From Seohaeicola zhoushanensis (lineage in GTDB: Bacteria; Pseudomonadota; Alphaproteobacteria; Rhodobacterales; Rhodobacteraceae), in the NCBI RefSeq assembly GCF_014656415.1, contig NZ_BNCJ01000002.1, forward strand, positions 278,213 through 342,212: a stretch of 64,000 nucleotides of DNA, read 5' to 3'. The position numbers and the translations under genes are program-made. Shown here in pieces: positions 54,969-64,000 of this stretch. Below the pieces are notes generated by a model. The model was given only the letters and a program-made list of their open reading frames with translations, ran no database searches and was not told the origin of the DNA. Each line of letters starts with the position of its first letter. The first letter of the stretch is position 1.

Positions 54969-55832
54969 ATGAAGACCGTCAACCAGAAAGCCTGGTTCTT
55001 CGTCCTCCCCGTGCTCCTGCTCGTCGCCTTCAACGCGCTGGTGCCGATCATGACGGTGGTCAACTACTCGGTGCAGGAGACCTTCGGCAACAACCAGTTC
55101 TTCTGGGAGGGCCTGGGCTGGTTCCAGCAGCTCCTCCGCTCCGAACGCTTCCACGCCGCGCTGGGCCGGCAGTTCCTTTTCACAGGCATGATCCTCGCCA
55201 TCGAGATCCCGCTCGGCATCGTCATCGCCCTCTCGATGCCGAAGAAGGGCTTCTGGGTGCCGGTCTGCCTCGTCCTCATGGCGCTGCCCATGCTGATCCC
55301 CTGGAACGTCGTCGGCTCGATGTGGAACATCTTCACCCTGCCGGGCATCGGCCTGATGGGCTATTTCCTGAACGAGGTGCTGGGCATCCCCTATGACATG
55401 ACCCAGCAGCCCATTGCCGCCTGGATCACCATCATAGTGATGGACGTCTGGCACTGGACCTCGCTGGTGGTGCTGCTCTGCTATGCCGGTCTCGTCTCGA
55501 TCCCCGACGCCTATTACCAGGCCGCCAAGATCGACGGCGCCAGCCCCTGGAAGGTCTTCCGCTACATCCAGCTGCCGAAGATGCGCACCGTGCTGACCAT
55601 CGCGGTGCTGCTGCGCTTCATGGACAGCTTCAACATCTATACCGAGCCCTTCACCCTTACCGGCGGCGGCCCCGGCAACTCGACGACCCTGCTCAGTATC
55701 GACCTCGTCAAGATCGCCCTCGGCCAGTTCGACCTCGGCCCGGCGGCGGCGATGTCGCTGATCTACTTCGCCATCACGCTCTTCGTCAGCTGGCTGTTCT
55801 ACACGCTGATGACGCGCGACGACCAAAGGTGA
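54969..55832 (+). CDS. glpP: Glycerol ABC transporter permease GlpP
   Basis: A 287-residue inner-membrane permease of the MalF class with six hydrophobic segments. The EAA loop reads YYQAAKIDGASPWKVFRYIQ, followed by the last two helices. GAGGGGAAG precedes the ATG. It pairs with GlpQ, whose ATG is 5 bases after its stop. Confidence 0.92.
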   Translation: MKTVNQKAWFFVLPVLLLVAFNALVPIMTVVNYSVQETFGNNQFFWEGLGWFQQLLRSERFHAALGRQFLFTGMILAIEIPLGIVIALSMPKKGFWVPVCLVLMALPMLIPWNVVGSMWNIFTLPGIGLMGYFLNEVLGIPYDMTQQPIAAWITIIVMDVWHWTSLVVLLCYAGLVSIPDAYYQAAKIDGASPWKVFRYIQLPKMRTVLTIAVLLRFMDSFNIYTEPFTLTGGGPGNSTTLLSIDLVKIALGQFDLGPAAAMSLIYFAITLFVSWLFYTLMTRDDQR

Positions 55833-55837
55833 GCCCC

Positions 55838-56634
<797 letters not shown>

Positions 56635-56635
<1 letters not shown>

Positions 56636-57027
56636 TGCGCTATCTCCTGACCTTCCTGCTGCTGCCCGGCACCGCCTTTGCCCAGGGCTGGGGCAATGTC
56701 GCCAAGCAGGCCGAGCCCAAGGGCTTTTCCTGGACCGATCCGCTCTGGGGCGGGACCTGGATGGCCTGGACGGCGGCCACTGCCGCCCTCTTCATCGGCA
56801 TCTTCGCCGCGATGGCGGTGCTGGTGGTGCTGGAAATCCGCTGGCCCGGAGGGGCCGAACGGCGCGGCATCCTCGGGCTGACCACCACGCGGGGCGACCG
56901 GCTGTTCATCACGCTGCTGGGGTCCGTCTACATCTTCCTGGCCTGGCTCGGCCTGACCGACGCACTCTTGTGGACGCCTTTGGCTCTGGCCGTGCTCTGG
57001 GGCGTGTTCTGCTTCTGGAAGGTCTGA
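56635..57027 (+). CDS. DUF2160 family membrane protein of the glycerol operon
   Basis: A 130-residue protein with a possible N-terminal signal (MRYLLTFLLLPGTAFAQG) and two or three further membrane helices. GWPG-like and LTTTRGDRLFITLLGSVYIF segments are as in the DUF2160 family, which is regularly found in glpSTPQ operons. Its single-base coupling to glpQ supports a role in transporter assembly or glycerol sensing. The role is not established. Confidence 0.85.
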
Positions 57028-57032
57028 CCGCC

Positions 57033-57215
57033 TCAGCCCTTGCGCTCGGGCTTGCCCTTGCGCGGGGTCGAGGCCATCTCCTCCAGCTCCGCCTCGGTCA
57101 TCGAGTCGAACATATCCCGCGACGCCCCCTGCAACTCGCTCTTGTCCGTCTCGCCGCGCTTGGCGGACAGGGCCGCGCCGGCGGCGCGCTGCTGGGCCTT
57201 GGACTGGGCTTTCAT
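57033..57215 (-). CDS. DUF3008 family small protein
   Basis: A 60-residue basic, probably disordered protein, MKAQSKAQQRAAGAALSAKRG then a middle SKxLQGASRDMF-like part and a C-terminal ELEEMASTPRKGKP. This matches the DUF3008 pattern. The family is small and has no known function. The ATG at 57215 follows a GGGAGAG site. It converges on the DUF2160 gene with 5 bases between the stops. Confidence 0.82.
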   Translation of the reverse strand: MKAQSKAQQRAAGAALSAKRGETDKSELQGASRDMFDSMTEAELEEMASTPRKGKPERKG

Positions 57216-57277
57216 GGTCTCTCTCCCGATTTTGACAGGAGAACAACCGGCAGTGCCCGGCGGGGGTTCCCGCCGGG

Positions 57278-57982
57278 TCAGATCATCCGGATCACATCCT
57301 TGTCGATCGCCAGCATATAGCCGCGCCGGGCGATGTTCTTGACCAGCAACTCGCTCACCATCTGGTTGCCCAGCGTGTCGCGCAGCCGCTTGATCCGGGT
57401 CGCGCCCGCCGCCTCGTCGCAATCGGCGGCGTCCTTGCCCGAGATCACCGACTCGATCTCGGCCCCCGACAACACGTCGTCGTCCAGCCGCGCCTCGGCC
57501 AGCACCGCCAGAGTCTCCATCGCCGCCGCCGTCAGCTTGAAGCCGAAGTTGTTGAGATAGACGGTGTTCTCTTCCCGGCTGATCAGCAGCGAGTTGACCT
57601 GGATCCCCTGCCGCTCGATCTCGCCCATCTGGCGGTTCATCGCCACCAGCATGACCAGCAGCACCAGCGCAGCCACCACGGCGGCGGTGGCAAACAGCAT
57701 CAGCACGAAGATGATCATCCGATAGCCCGACAGCGTCTCGGAAAAGGCCGTGCCCGACTGCGCCAGGATCTCAAGCAGCTTGATCTCGGCCTGCCCGGTC
57801 AGCGCGTCGTTCTCGATGAACAGCTGTTCGACCCGCGCGTTGAAGGCATTGGCGTCGGGCAGGGCGAGCAGCAGCATCGCCCCGGCGGCGGCCAGGATCA
57901 GCACGATGGCCGCAATCCCGAGGGTGACGGTCCGGTTGCCGGACCGCCGCGCCTCAGAAGCGGAGAAAGAACTCTCCGGCAT
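57278..57982 (-). CDS. Membrane-anchored winged-helix protein with C-terminal DNA-binding domain
   Basis: A 234-residue protein. Three arginines precede the first membrane helix (TLGIAAIVLILAAAGAMLLL), so the N-terminus should be cytoplasmic. Residues about 42-87 form an extracytoplasmic loop, and a second helix (about 88-112) returns inside. The cytoplasmic C-terminus resembles an OmpR/PhoB winged helix: GFKLTAAAMETLAVLAE, LSGAEIESVI, ATRIKRLRDTLGN and the closing NIARRGYMLAID wing. ToxR-like regulators have the opposite order. AAAGGAGG precedes the ATG. Its start lies within the end of the exported-protein gene. Confidence 0.78.
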   Translation of the reverse strand: MPESSFSASEARRSGNRTVTLGIAAIVLILAAAGAMLLLALPDANAFNARVEQLFIENDALTGQAEIKLLEILAQSGTAFSETLSGYRMIIFVLMLFATAAVVAALVLLVMLVAMNRQMGEIERQGIQVNSLLISREENTVYLNNFGFKLTAAAMETLAVLAEARLDDDVLSGAEIESVISGKDAADCDEAAGATRIKRLRDTLGNQMVSELLVKNIARRGYMLAIDKDVIRMI

Positions 57983-58244
57983 TGGCCCTCCTTTGGTCCA
58001 GCCCCTCGGGGCCGAAGACCGAAACCACGTTCAGAAGCGTCCAGCCCTGAGCGGCGAGACGGGCAGAGACTTCGGCCTGGGCCGCGCTTTTCTGGCACGC
58101 CCCCTGCAATTGCATGACCCCGTAATGCAGGCGCATCGGGTTGCCCTGCTTGGCCTTGTAATCGGCATAGCAGTCCGCCGCAAAGGCCGGTTGGGCCAAT
58201 GCCATCGCGGCGGCGAGGATGAGATTTCGCATGATGTGCTTCAT
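57954..58244 (-). CDS. Small exported protein coupled to the winged-helix gene
   Basis: A 96-residue periplasmic protein. The signal peptide is MKHIMRNLILAAAMALAQPA with cleavage near AFAADC. The mature part starts CYADYKAKQGNPMRLHYGV and carries a second cysteine in GACQKSAA, so a disulfide is possible. The end is VFGPEGLDQRRANAGEFFLR. It overlaps the winged-helix gene by 29 bases, with its start upstream. I have no function; it could act as the sensing partner of that protein. Confidence 0.72.
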   Translation of the reverse strand: MKHIMRNLILAAAMALAQPAFAADCYADYKAKQGNPMRLHYGVMQLQGACQKSAAQAEVSARLAAQGWTLLNVVSVFGPEGLDQRRANAGEFFLRF

Positions 58245-58418
58245 GCCGCCACTCTGCGCCGGCGGGCCCGGATATTCAATGACAACAGGCCTTTGCGCCG
58301 CTGATATCGGATAACAGGGGGGCGATATTGCCTGTCCGGAGCACCTGGGGCCAGGGTTGGGACATCGCCGGTCGAGAGTGATCGGACACCGACATGCCAA
58401 CCTCGAAAGGAACGTCCC

Positions 58419-58931
58419 ATGCACCGCAAGTTCATCACGCTCATCGTCTCGGCCGCCGTTGCGGTTGCCGGCTTCAGTGCCCCCGCCCGTGCGGATGGTG
58501 ACGACATCGCCAAGGCTCTGATCGGGTTCACCGCGCTCGCGCTGATCGCCAAGGCGATCGACGACAAGAACGACCGGGCGACCACCCATTACCCCGCGCC
58601 GCCGATCTATGGCCAACCGGGCCGCCCCCCGATCTACGGCCAGCCGGGGCGTCCGCCGATCTATTCGCACCCGACCCGCCCGACCTACCCGCGCCCGCTG
58701 CCGCCGCAGGTCTCGCGCTATGACCTGCCTCAAAGCTGCCTGCGCAACTTCCGCGTCGACGGGCGGACCGTCCAGCTCTTCGGCCACGCCTGCATGAACA
58801 ACACCTACGCCTATGCCAACTCGTTGCCCAACGTCTGCCAATACGGCTTCCACACCGATCGGGGCCGTTCGCGGATCGGCTACGAACCGTTCTGCCTGAG
58901 CCAGAAGGGATACCGCACGGCACGGTTTTAA
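58419..58931 (+). CDS. Exported proline-rich repeat protein
   Basis: A 170-residue secreted or periplasmic protein with a signal peptide (cut near APARADG) and a second hydrophobic stretch (residues 31-46). It then has three tandem 9-residue repeats at 61-87, PPIYGQPGR twice and PPIYSHPTR. The C-terminal part has four cysteines in [30 protein letters not shown] and EPFCLSQK. It is divergent from the exported-protein/winged-helix pair. Function unknown. AAAGGAAC precedes the ATG. Confidence 0.72.
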   Translation: MHRKFITLIVSAAVAVAGFSAPARADGDDIAKALIGFTALALIAKAIDDKNDRATTHYPAPPIYGQPGRPPIYGQPGRPPIYSHPTRPTYPRPLPPQVSRYDLPQSCLRNFRVDGRTVQLFGHACMNNTYAYANSLPNVCQYGFHTDRGRSRIGYEPFCLSQKGYRTARF

Positions 58932-59053
58932 GCCTGCGGAGATGGCGCGCCGGTATGCGCCGTCGGAAGGGGAGGGTCCGCGGGCCCTCCCTTTTCCTTT
59001 GCCCAAAGGCGCCGCCCCTTGCGCCGGCGGGCGGATTGCGCTCTGCAAGGGGC

Positions 59054-59684
59054 ATGAGCACACCTGACGACAGCCTTGAACGCGCCGCGATGGAGCGCGG
59101 CTTCCTCCGCATCGCCGGGGTCGACGAGGTCGGCCGCGGCCCGCTGGCCGGGCCGGTGACGGCGGCGGCGGTGGTGCTCGACTTCGCGCGTCTGCCGGCG
59201 GGGCTGAACGACTCCAAGAAGCTGACCGCCCGCCGCCGCGATGCCCTGGCCGAGGCGATCCGGGACTGCGCGCAGGTCGGCGTCGCCCATGCCAGCGTCG
59301 CCGAGATCGACGAGATCAACATCCTGCGCGCCAGCCATCTCGCGATGCTGCGCGCCGTCGCCCTGCTCGACCCTGCACCCGACTTCCTGCTGATCGACGG
59401 CAACCTGCTGCCCGCCGGGCTGACCATACCCGCGCAGGCTGTGGTCAAGGGCGATGCGCGCTCGCTCTCGGTCGCCGCCGCCTCGATCCTGGCCAAGACG
59501 GTGCGCGACGCCATCATGGTGGATTTGGCGCAACAGCATCCGGGCTACGGCTGGGAGAAGAATGCCGGATACCCAACAAAATGTCACACTCAGGCACTGA
59601 GCGACTTGGGTGTTACCCCACATCATAGGCGTTCGTTCAAACCTGTCCACAATATCTTGTATCAAGGCCAAACCATAACTGATT

Positions 59685-59686
<2 letters not shown>
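59054..59686 (+). CDS. rnhB: Ribonuclease HII RnhB
   Basis: A 210-residue nuclease cutting RNA in RNA:DNA hybrids. The catalytic [12 protein letters not shown] motif is seen as [17 protein letters not shown]. Further motifs are [34 protein letters not shown] and the closing [14 protein letters not shown] precedes the ATG at 59054. Immediately after it lies the GANTC cluster and ccrM. Confidence 0.96.
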
Positions 59687-60874
<1,188 letters not shown>

Positions 60875-60925
60875 TACGGACAGTTTACCGCCGGTGCCTG
60901 TGGCCTGACACGTGGCACTCACCTG

Positions 60926-60952
60926 GCCCCGCCTGTTCGGCGGGGCTTTTTT
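60926..60952 (+). terminator. Intrinsic terminator after ccrM
   Basis: GCCCCGCC-TGTTC-GGCGGGGC is followed directly by six T residues (60947-60952), a textbook rho-independent terminator 52 bases after the ccrM stop. Confidence 0.92.
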
Positions 60953-61011
60953 CTATGGAATGCCGCCGCGGGATGCCTATCTAGAGGAACGCAGCAGCGC
61001 AGGGGCGTCGG

Positions 61012-62421
61012 ATGGCACGCATACCCAATCCCTTCTCGATCTTCCGGGATCTCGACGAACCCATCATCGACACCGGCACGCTGAACCGCCACACCGAGGC
61101 GGTGCTGGAGCGGCACAAGCGCGAGGGGCTGGAGCTTGCCGTGCGGGCACGCTGGATCGCGCTGGCGGTGGTGGCGGTGATGCTGCCCTTCCTGAACCCG
61201 CGCTGGGACATGCTCTATTACGAGGTCCTGCTGCTGGCGATGGCCGGCGTCGGCTGGCTGCAGCGCCGGGTCGGCGTGGTCGGGCGGTCGCGGCGCGAAC
61301 TTGGCGTGCTGATGCTCGACATCCTGCTGATGACCTTCATCATCGCGGTGCCCAACCCCTTCGCCCCCGAGGACTGGCCCTCGGCCATGATCCACCGCTT
61401 CGGCGGCTTCGACTACTTCTACGTGCTGCTCGCCGCCGGCACGCTGGCCTATTCCTGGCGCACCATCCTGGCCTTCGGCTGGTGGACCTCGGCGCTCTGG
61501 GGGCTGGTGGCGCTGGCCGTCTGGCTCTTCGGGCGCCAGATCCCCGCGCTGGGCACAGCGGTGCAGGACGCGCTGGTCGACCATCCGATCATGGCGCGGA
61601 TGCTCGACCCGAACGCGCTGCAGGTCGACCTCAGGGTGCAGGAGATCGTGATCTTCCTGCTGGTCAGCTTCATCCTGGCGATGACCGTGCGCCGCTTCAG
61701 CCGGCTGCTGCTCAGCACCGCCCAGCTCGAACGCGAGCGCGAGAACCTGTCGCGCTATTTCTCGCCCAACGTGGTCGAGCAGCTCTCCCAGAACGACGAG
61801 CCGCTCAAGCAGACCCGAACCCACGACGCGGCGGTGCTCTTCGTCGATATCGTGGGCTTCAGCCATTACGCGGCCACCCATGACCCGCAGGAGGTCATCG
61901 CCACCCTGCGCAACTTCCACGCCCGGATGGAGGCCGAGGTCTTCCGCCACGGCGGCACGCTCGACAAGTATCTCGGCGACGGGATGATGGCGACCTTCGG
62001 CACGCCGGTGCCCTCGGAGCTGGACGCGATCAGCGCCCTGCGCTGCGTGCGGGCGATGCGCGAGTCACTGGCGCGCTGGAACGCCGAACGCGTGGCGGCG
62101 GGCGAACCGGCGATCATGGGCAGCTTCGGGCTTCACTTCGGCCCCGTGGTGCTGGGCGACATCGGCGCCAACCGGCTGGAATTCGCGGTGCTCGGCAATA
62201 CGGTCAACGTGGCCAGCCGGATCGAGAAGCTGACCCGCCCGCTGGTCGCCGAAATAGCCCTGAGCGACCAGATGCGCATCCGCGCCGAGGGGCAGGCGGG
62301 GCCGGGCGACCCGGCGCTCGAAGGGCTGTTCCGGCAGGAACCGCAGGCCGTGCGGGGCCTGGACGAGATGGTGACGGTCTGGACACTGTCCCGCCCCGAG
62401 GCGGCGCTCAGACCGAACTAA
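61012..62421 (+). CDS. Class III adenylate/guanylate cyclase, membrane-bound
   Basis: A 469-residue protein with about five or six N-terminal membrane helices (residues 48-230), a short linker (LERERENLSRYFSPNVVEQL) and a class III cyclase domain. Metal Asp residues are D279 (LFVDIVGF) and D323 (LGDGMMATFG). The base-selecting Lys is K319, and N399 and R403 in NTVNVASRIE are the transition-state pair. The second base-recognition residue, usually Asp or Thr, is N396. cAMP synthesis is likely but specificity should be tested. Its stop overlaps the convergent response regulator by 4 bases. Confidence 0.9.
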   Translation: MARIPNPFSIFRDLDEPIIDTGTLNRHTEAVLERHKREGLELAVRARWIALAVVAVMLPFLNPRWDMLYYEVLLLAMAGVGWLQRRVGVVGRSRRELGVLMLDILLMTFIIAVPNPFAPEDWPSAMIHRFGGFDYFYVLLAAGTLAYSWRTILAFGWWTSALWGLVALAVWLFGRQIPALGTAVQDALVDHPIMARMLDPNALQVDLRVQEIVIFLLVSFILAMTVRRFSRLLLSTAQLERERENLSRYFSPNVVEQLSQNDEPLKQTRTHDAAVLFVDIVGFSHYAATHDPQEVIATLRNFHARMEAEVFRHGGTLDKYLGDGMMATFGTPVPSELDAISALRCVRAMRESLARWNAERVAAGEPAIMGSFGLHFGPVVLGDIGANRLEFAVLGNTVNVASRIEKLTRPLVAEIALSDQMRIRAEGQAGPGDPALEGLFRQEPQAVRGLDEMVTVWTLSRPEAALRPN

Positions 62422-62822
62422 TGCAGCGTGATCTGCCTCGGCAGCGCCGAGGTGAAGGCAGAGGCGGTGAAGTCCGATTTCATCAGCACCTTGCGCACCC
62501 CGGCCAGCGCGGCCTTCTCCCACATGAAGGGCGAGGGCCAGTCCGACACGATGATCACCGGGATCCTGCCGTAACGGGCATCCTGCGCCAGCTCCATCGC
62601 GAAATTGGCGCCCTTGCCGTCGGGCAGGTTGTTGTCGAGCAGGATGAAGCTGACCCGGATGGTCGCCAGCGCCAGCCGCGCCTCCTCCAGCGTCGCGGCA
62701 AAACGCACCTCGACCGGCGACATCACCGCGCGAACGGTGCGGGCCATCATCCGCTGATCATACGTGCTGTCCTCGACGATCAGGCAGGTGCGCACGGACG
62801 CATTGCCGCTGGTCTGGGGCAA
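62418..62822 (-). CDS. Single-domain response regulator
   Basis: A 134-residue receiver domain without an output domain. The acidic pair is E17-D18 (LIVEDST), the phosphorylation site is D63 (ILLDNNLPDG), the conserved Ser/Thr is S93 and the lysine is K115 (VLMKSDF). It is probably a CheY-like phospho-relay or binding partner. It is convergent with the cyclase and overlaps it by 4 bases. No histidine kinase is in the window. Confidence 0.9.
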   Translation of the reverse strand: MPQTSGNASVRTCLIVEDSTYDQRMMARTVRAVMSPVEVRFAATLEEARLALATIRVSFILLDNNLPDGKGANFAMELAQDARYGRIPVIIVSDWPSPFMWEKAALAGVRKVLMKSDFTASAFTSALPRQITLH

Positions 62823-62889
62823 AGATGCTCTCCTCGATCCGGGCGATGCCCCGTTCTGCCAGCAAGCCGTTAAGAACTGCTGAACGGCC

Positions 62890-64000
62890 TCAGCGCGGCA
62901 GCGGCGTGGCGCCCTTGTTGTAGGGCGTCCAGTCGGTGATCTCGGGGTAATACATCGCCCGCCAGCGCCGCACCCTCGGGTTCATCACCCGCCGCCAGAG
63001 GCGCGGCATCAGCGCCAGCGTGGTCATCACGGCATAGCCATGTGGCAGCTGCGGCGCCTCGTCCTCGGTATAGTTCTGCAACAGCGGAAAGCGGCGGTTC
63101 GGCTTGTAATGATGGTCGGAATGGCGCTGCAGGTTGATGAGCAGCCAGTTCGACGCCTTCTGCGCCGCGTTCCAGGAATGGCGGGGCAGCACGTGTTCAT
63201 ATTTGCCATTGCCCAGGTGCTTGCGCGACAGGCCGTAGTGCTCGACGTAATTCACCATCTCCAGGTGAAAGACCGCGACAAAGGCCTGCAGCAGGAACAG
63301 CCCGACCCCGGCAAAGCCGCCAAGCGCGAAGGCCAGCGCGATGAACACCGCCTGCAACACCCAGTAGCGGAAGAAGGGGTTGGAGCGGTCGGTCCAGGGC
63401 AGGCCCCTGCGCGCCAGCTGCGCCTTCTCGGCCCGAAAGGCGGACTTGGCACATTGCACCAGCACCCGCCCGAAGAAACGCCAGAACCCCTCGCCATAGC
63501 GCGCTGTGACCGGGTCGCGCGGCGTGCCGACGTACAGATGATGCACCAGCAGGTGCTCCGAGCGGAAATGCGAATACATCACCATCGCCAGCAGGATGTC
63601 GCCCAGCCAGCGTTCGGCCCGCGCCTTCTGGTGCATCAGCTCGTGGCTGTAGTTGATCCCGATGGTCCCGGTGACGACGCCGACGCCGAAGAACAGCCCG
63701 ATCCGTTCCAGCGTGCCAAGGTGGTCGGCCCGCGTCGCGTACCAGATCAGGCTGAACAGGGTGACGAATTGCACTGGCACCCAGGCCCAGGTGAGCAGTT
63801 TGTACCAGGTCAACTGGTCCTCGGCCGTCTCGGGGTCGGCATTCTCCAGGTTCAGCCCCAGCACCTTGTCCAGCGCGGTATAGGCGTTCCAGGTCACCAC
63901 GACGACGAGCAGCACCCAGAGCCCGCCCATCATCGCCCCGAACCAGAGCAGCGGCACCAGGAGGAAGGAGGTGGCGAAGGGCAGCACGCTTTGCCAGCGG
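62890..64000 (-). CDS. alkB: Alkane 1-monooxygenase AlkB, 5' end beyond window
   Basis: At least 365 residues of a membrane di-iron hydroxylase. Histidine motifs are NYSHELMHQ, SEHLLVHHLYVGTP and LQRHSDHHYKP, plus the AlkB signature NYVEHYGLSR. It hydroxylates terminal carbons of alkanes with O2 and rubredoxin. The frame is open to the window edge; the GTG at 63987 is probably not the start since AlkB proteins usually have a further N-terminal residue stretch. No rubredoxin gene is seen here. Confidence 0.92.
   Translation of the reverse strand, partial: RWQSVLPFATSFLLVPLLWFGAMMGGLWVLLVVVVTWNAYTALDKVLGLNLENADPETAEDQLTWYKLLTWAWVPVQFVTLFSLIWYATRADHLGTLERIGLFFGVGVVTGTIGINYSHELMHQKARAERWLGDILLAMVMYSHFRSEHLLVHHLYVGTPRDPVTARYGEGFWRFFGRVLVQCAKSAFRAEKAQLARRGLPWTDRSNPFFRYWVLQAVFIALAFALGGFAGVGLFLLQAFVAVFHLEMVNYVEHYGLSRKHLGNGKYEHVLPRHSWNAAQKASNWLLINLQRHSDHHYKPNRRFPLLQNYTEDEAPQLPHGYAVMTTLALMPRLWRRVMNPRVRRWRAMYYPEITDWTPYNKGATPLPR

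Noticed and set aside
58599-58679. 27-base tandem repeats considered as a CRISPR-like array
   Set aside because: The units are contiguous without spacers and are in frame with a coding sequence.

Overview
The window is high-GC alphaproteobacterial DNA, most likely from the Rhodobacterales (Rhodobacter/Roseobacter group). Evidence for this is a split but complete ccoNOQP plus ccoGHIS set with FNR-type boxes, a CcrM-type methyltransferase with GANTC sites in its promoter, the DUF2948-murA pair, a glpVSTPQ-type glycerol ABC transporter, a VPLPA-CTERM protein and an M10/RTX protease starting MCGIC. It reads as ordinary chromosome with one small AT-richer accessory patch beside a tRNA. I cannot name the species.

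Layout. 1-2.9 kb: end of a urea ABC transporter operon (urtC, urtD, urtE), with a palindromic spacer between urtD and urtE. 3.0-4.8 kb: MFS exporter and divergent MerR regulator sharing a long-spacer MerR-type promoter. 4.8-12.2 kb, minus strand: a catabolic cluster with a uronate-dehydrogenase-like enzyme, a DAO-family FAD oxidoreductase, HyuB- and HyuA-like ATP-dependent hydrolase subunits and a glutamine-synthetase-like ligase. 13.1-16.5 kb: a polar amino acid ABC transporter. 16.7-19.7 kb: meaB, DUF2948, murA and a 53-residue protein.

19.9-22.0 kb: tRNA-Thr(GGT), then a run of tiny minus-strand phage-like genes. One of these has an in-frame amber codon, and operator-like TTAAC repeats lie upstream. 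22.0-34.3 kb: TPR protein, tRNA-Met, hemE, hemC, a PNPOx-like protein, desaturase, methyltransferases, hemF, an SDR lacking the usual lysine, clpS, a HAD hydrolase and a D-Ala-D-Ala carboxypeptidase with a SPOR-like tail.

34.4-46.9 kb: the cbb3 oxidase region. Assembly genes ccoGHIS and structural genes ccoNOQP are separated by an M10/RTX protease, a LysR regulator and a 48-residue protein. Perfect FNR-type boxes precede ccoG and lie between ccoN and a usp gene. 47.0-57.0 kb: glycerol and glycerophosphodiester metabolism, with a GDPD carrying a VPLPA anchor, glpD, glpR, and divergent glpV-S-T-P-Q plus a DUF2160 gene. An array of TTCGTTT half-sites lies between the two arms. 57.0-64 kb: DUF3008, a membrane-anchored winged-helix protein coupled to a small exported protein, another exported protein, rnhB, ccrM, a class III nucleotidyl cyclase, a single-domain response regulator and the 3' part of alkB.

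The least ordinary items are four. These are the exported protein/membrane winged-helix pair (57.3-58.2 kb), the complementary loss of ABC motifs in GlpS and GlpT, the tRNA-adjacent mini-island with the amber codon, and the array of GlpR-like half-sites. All functions are inferred from sequence patterns; no database search was run.
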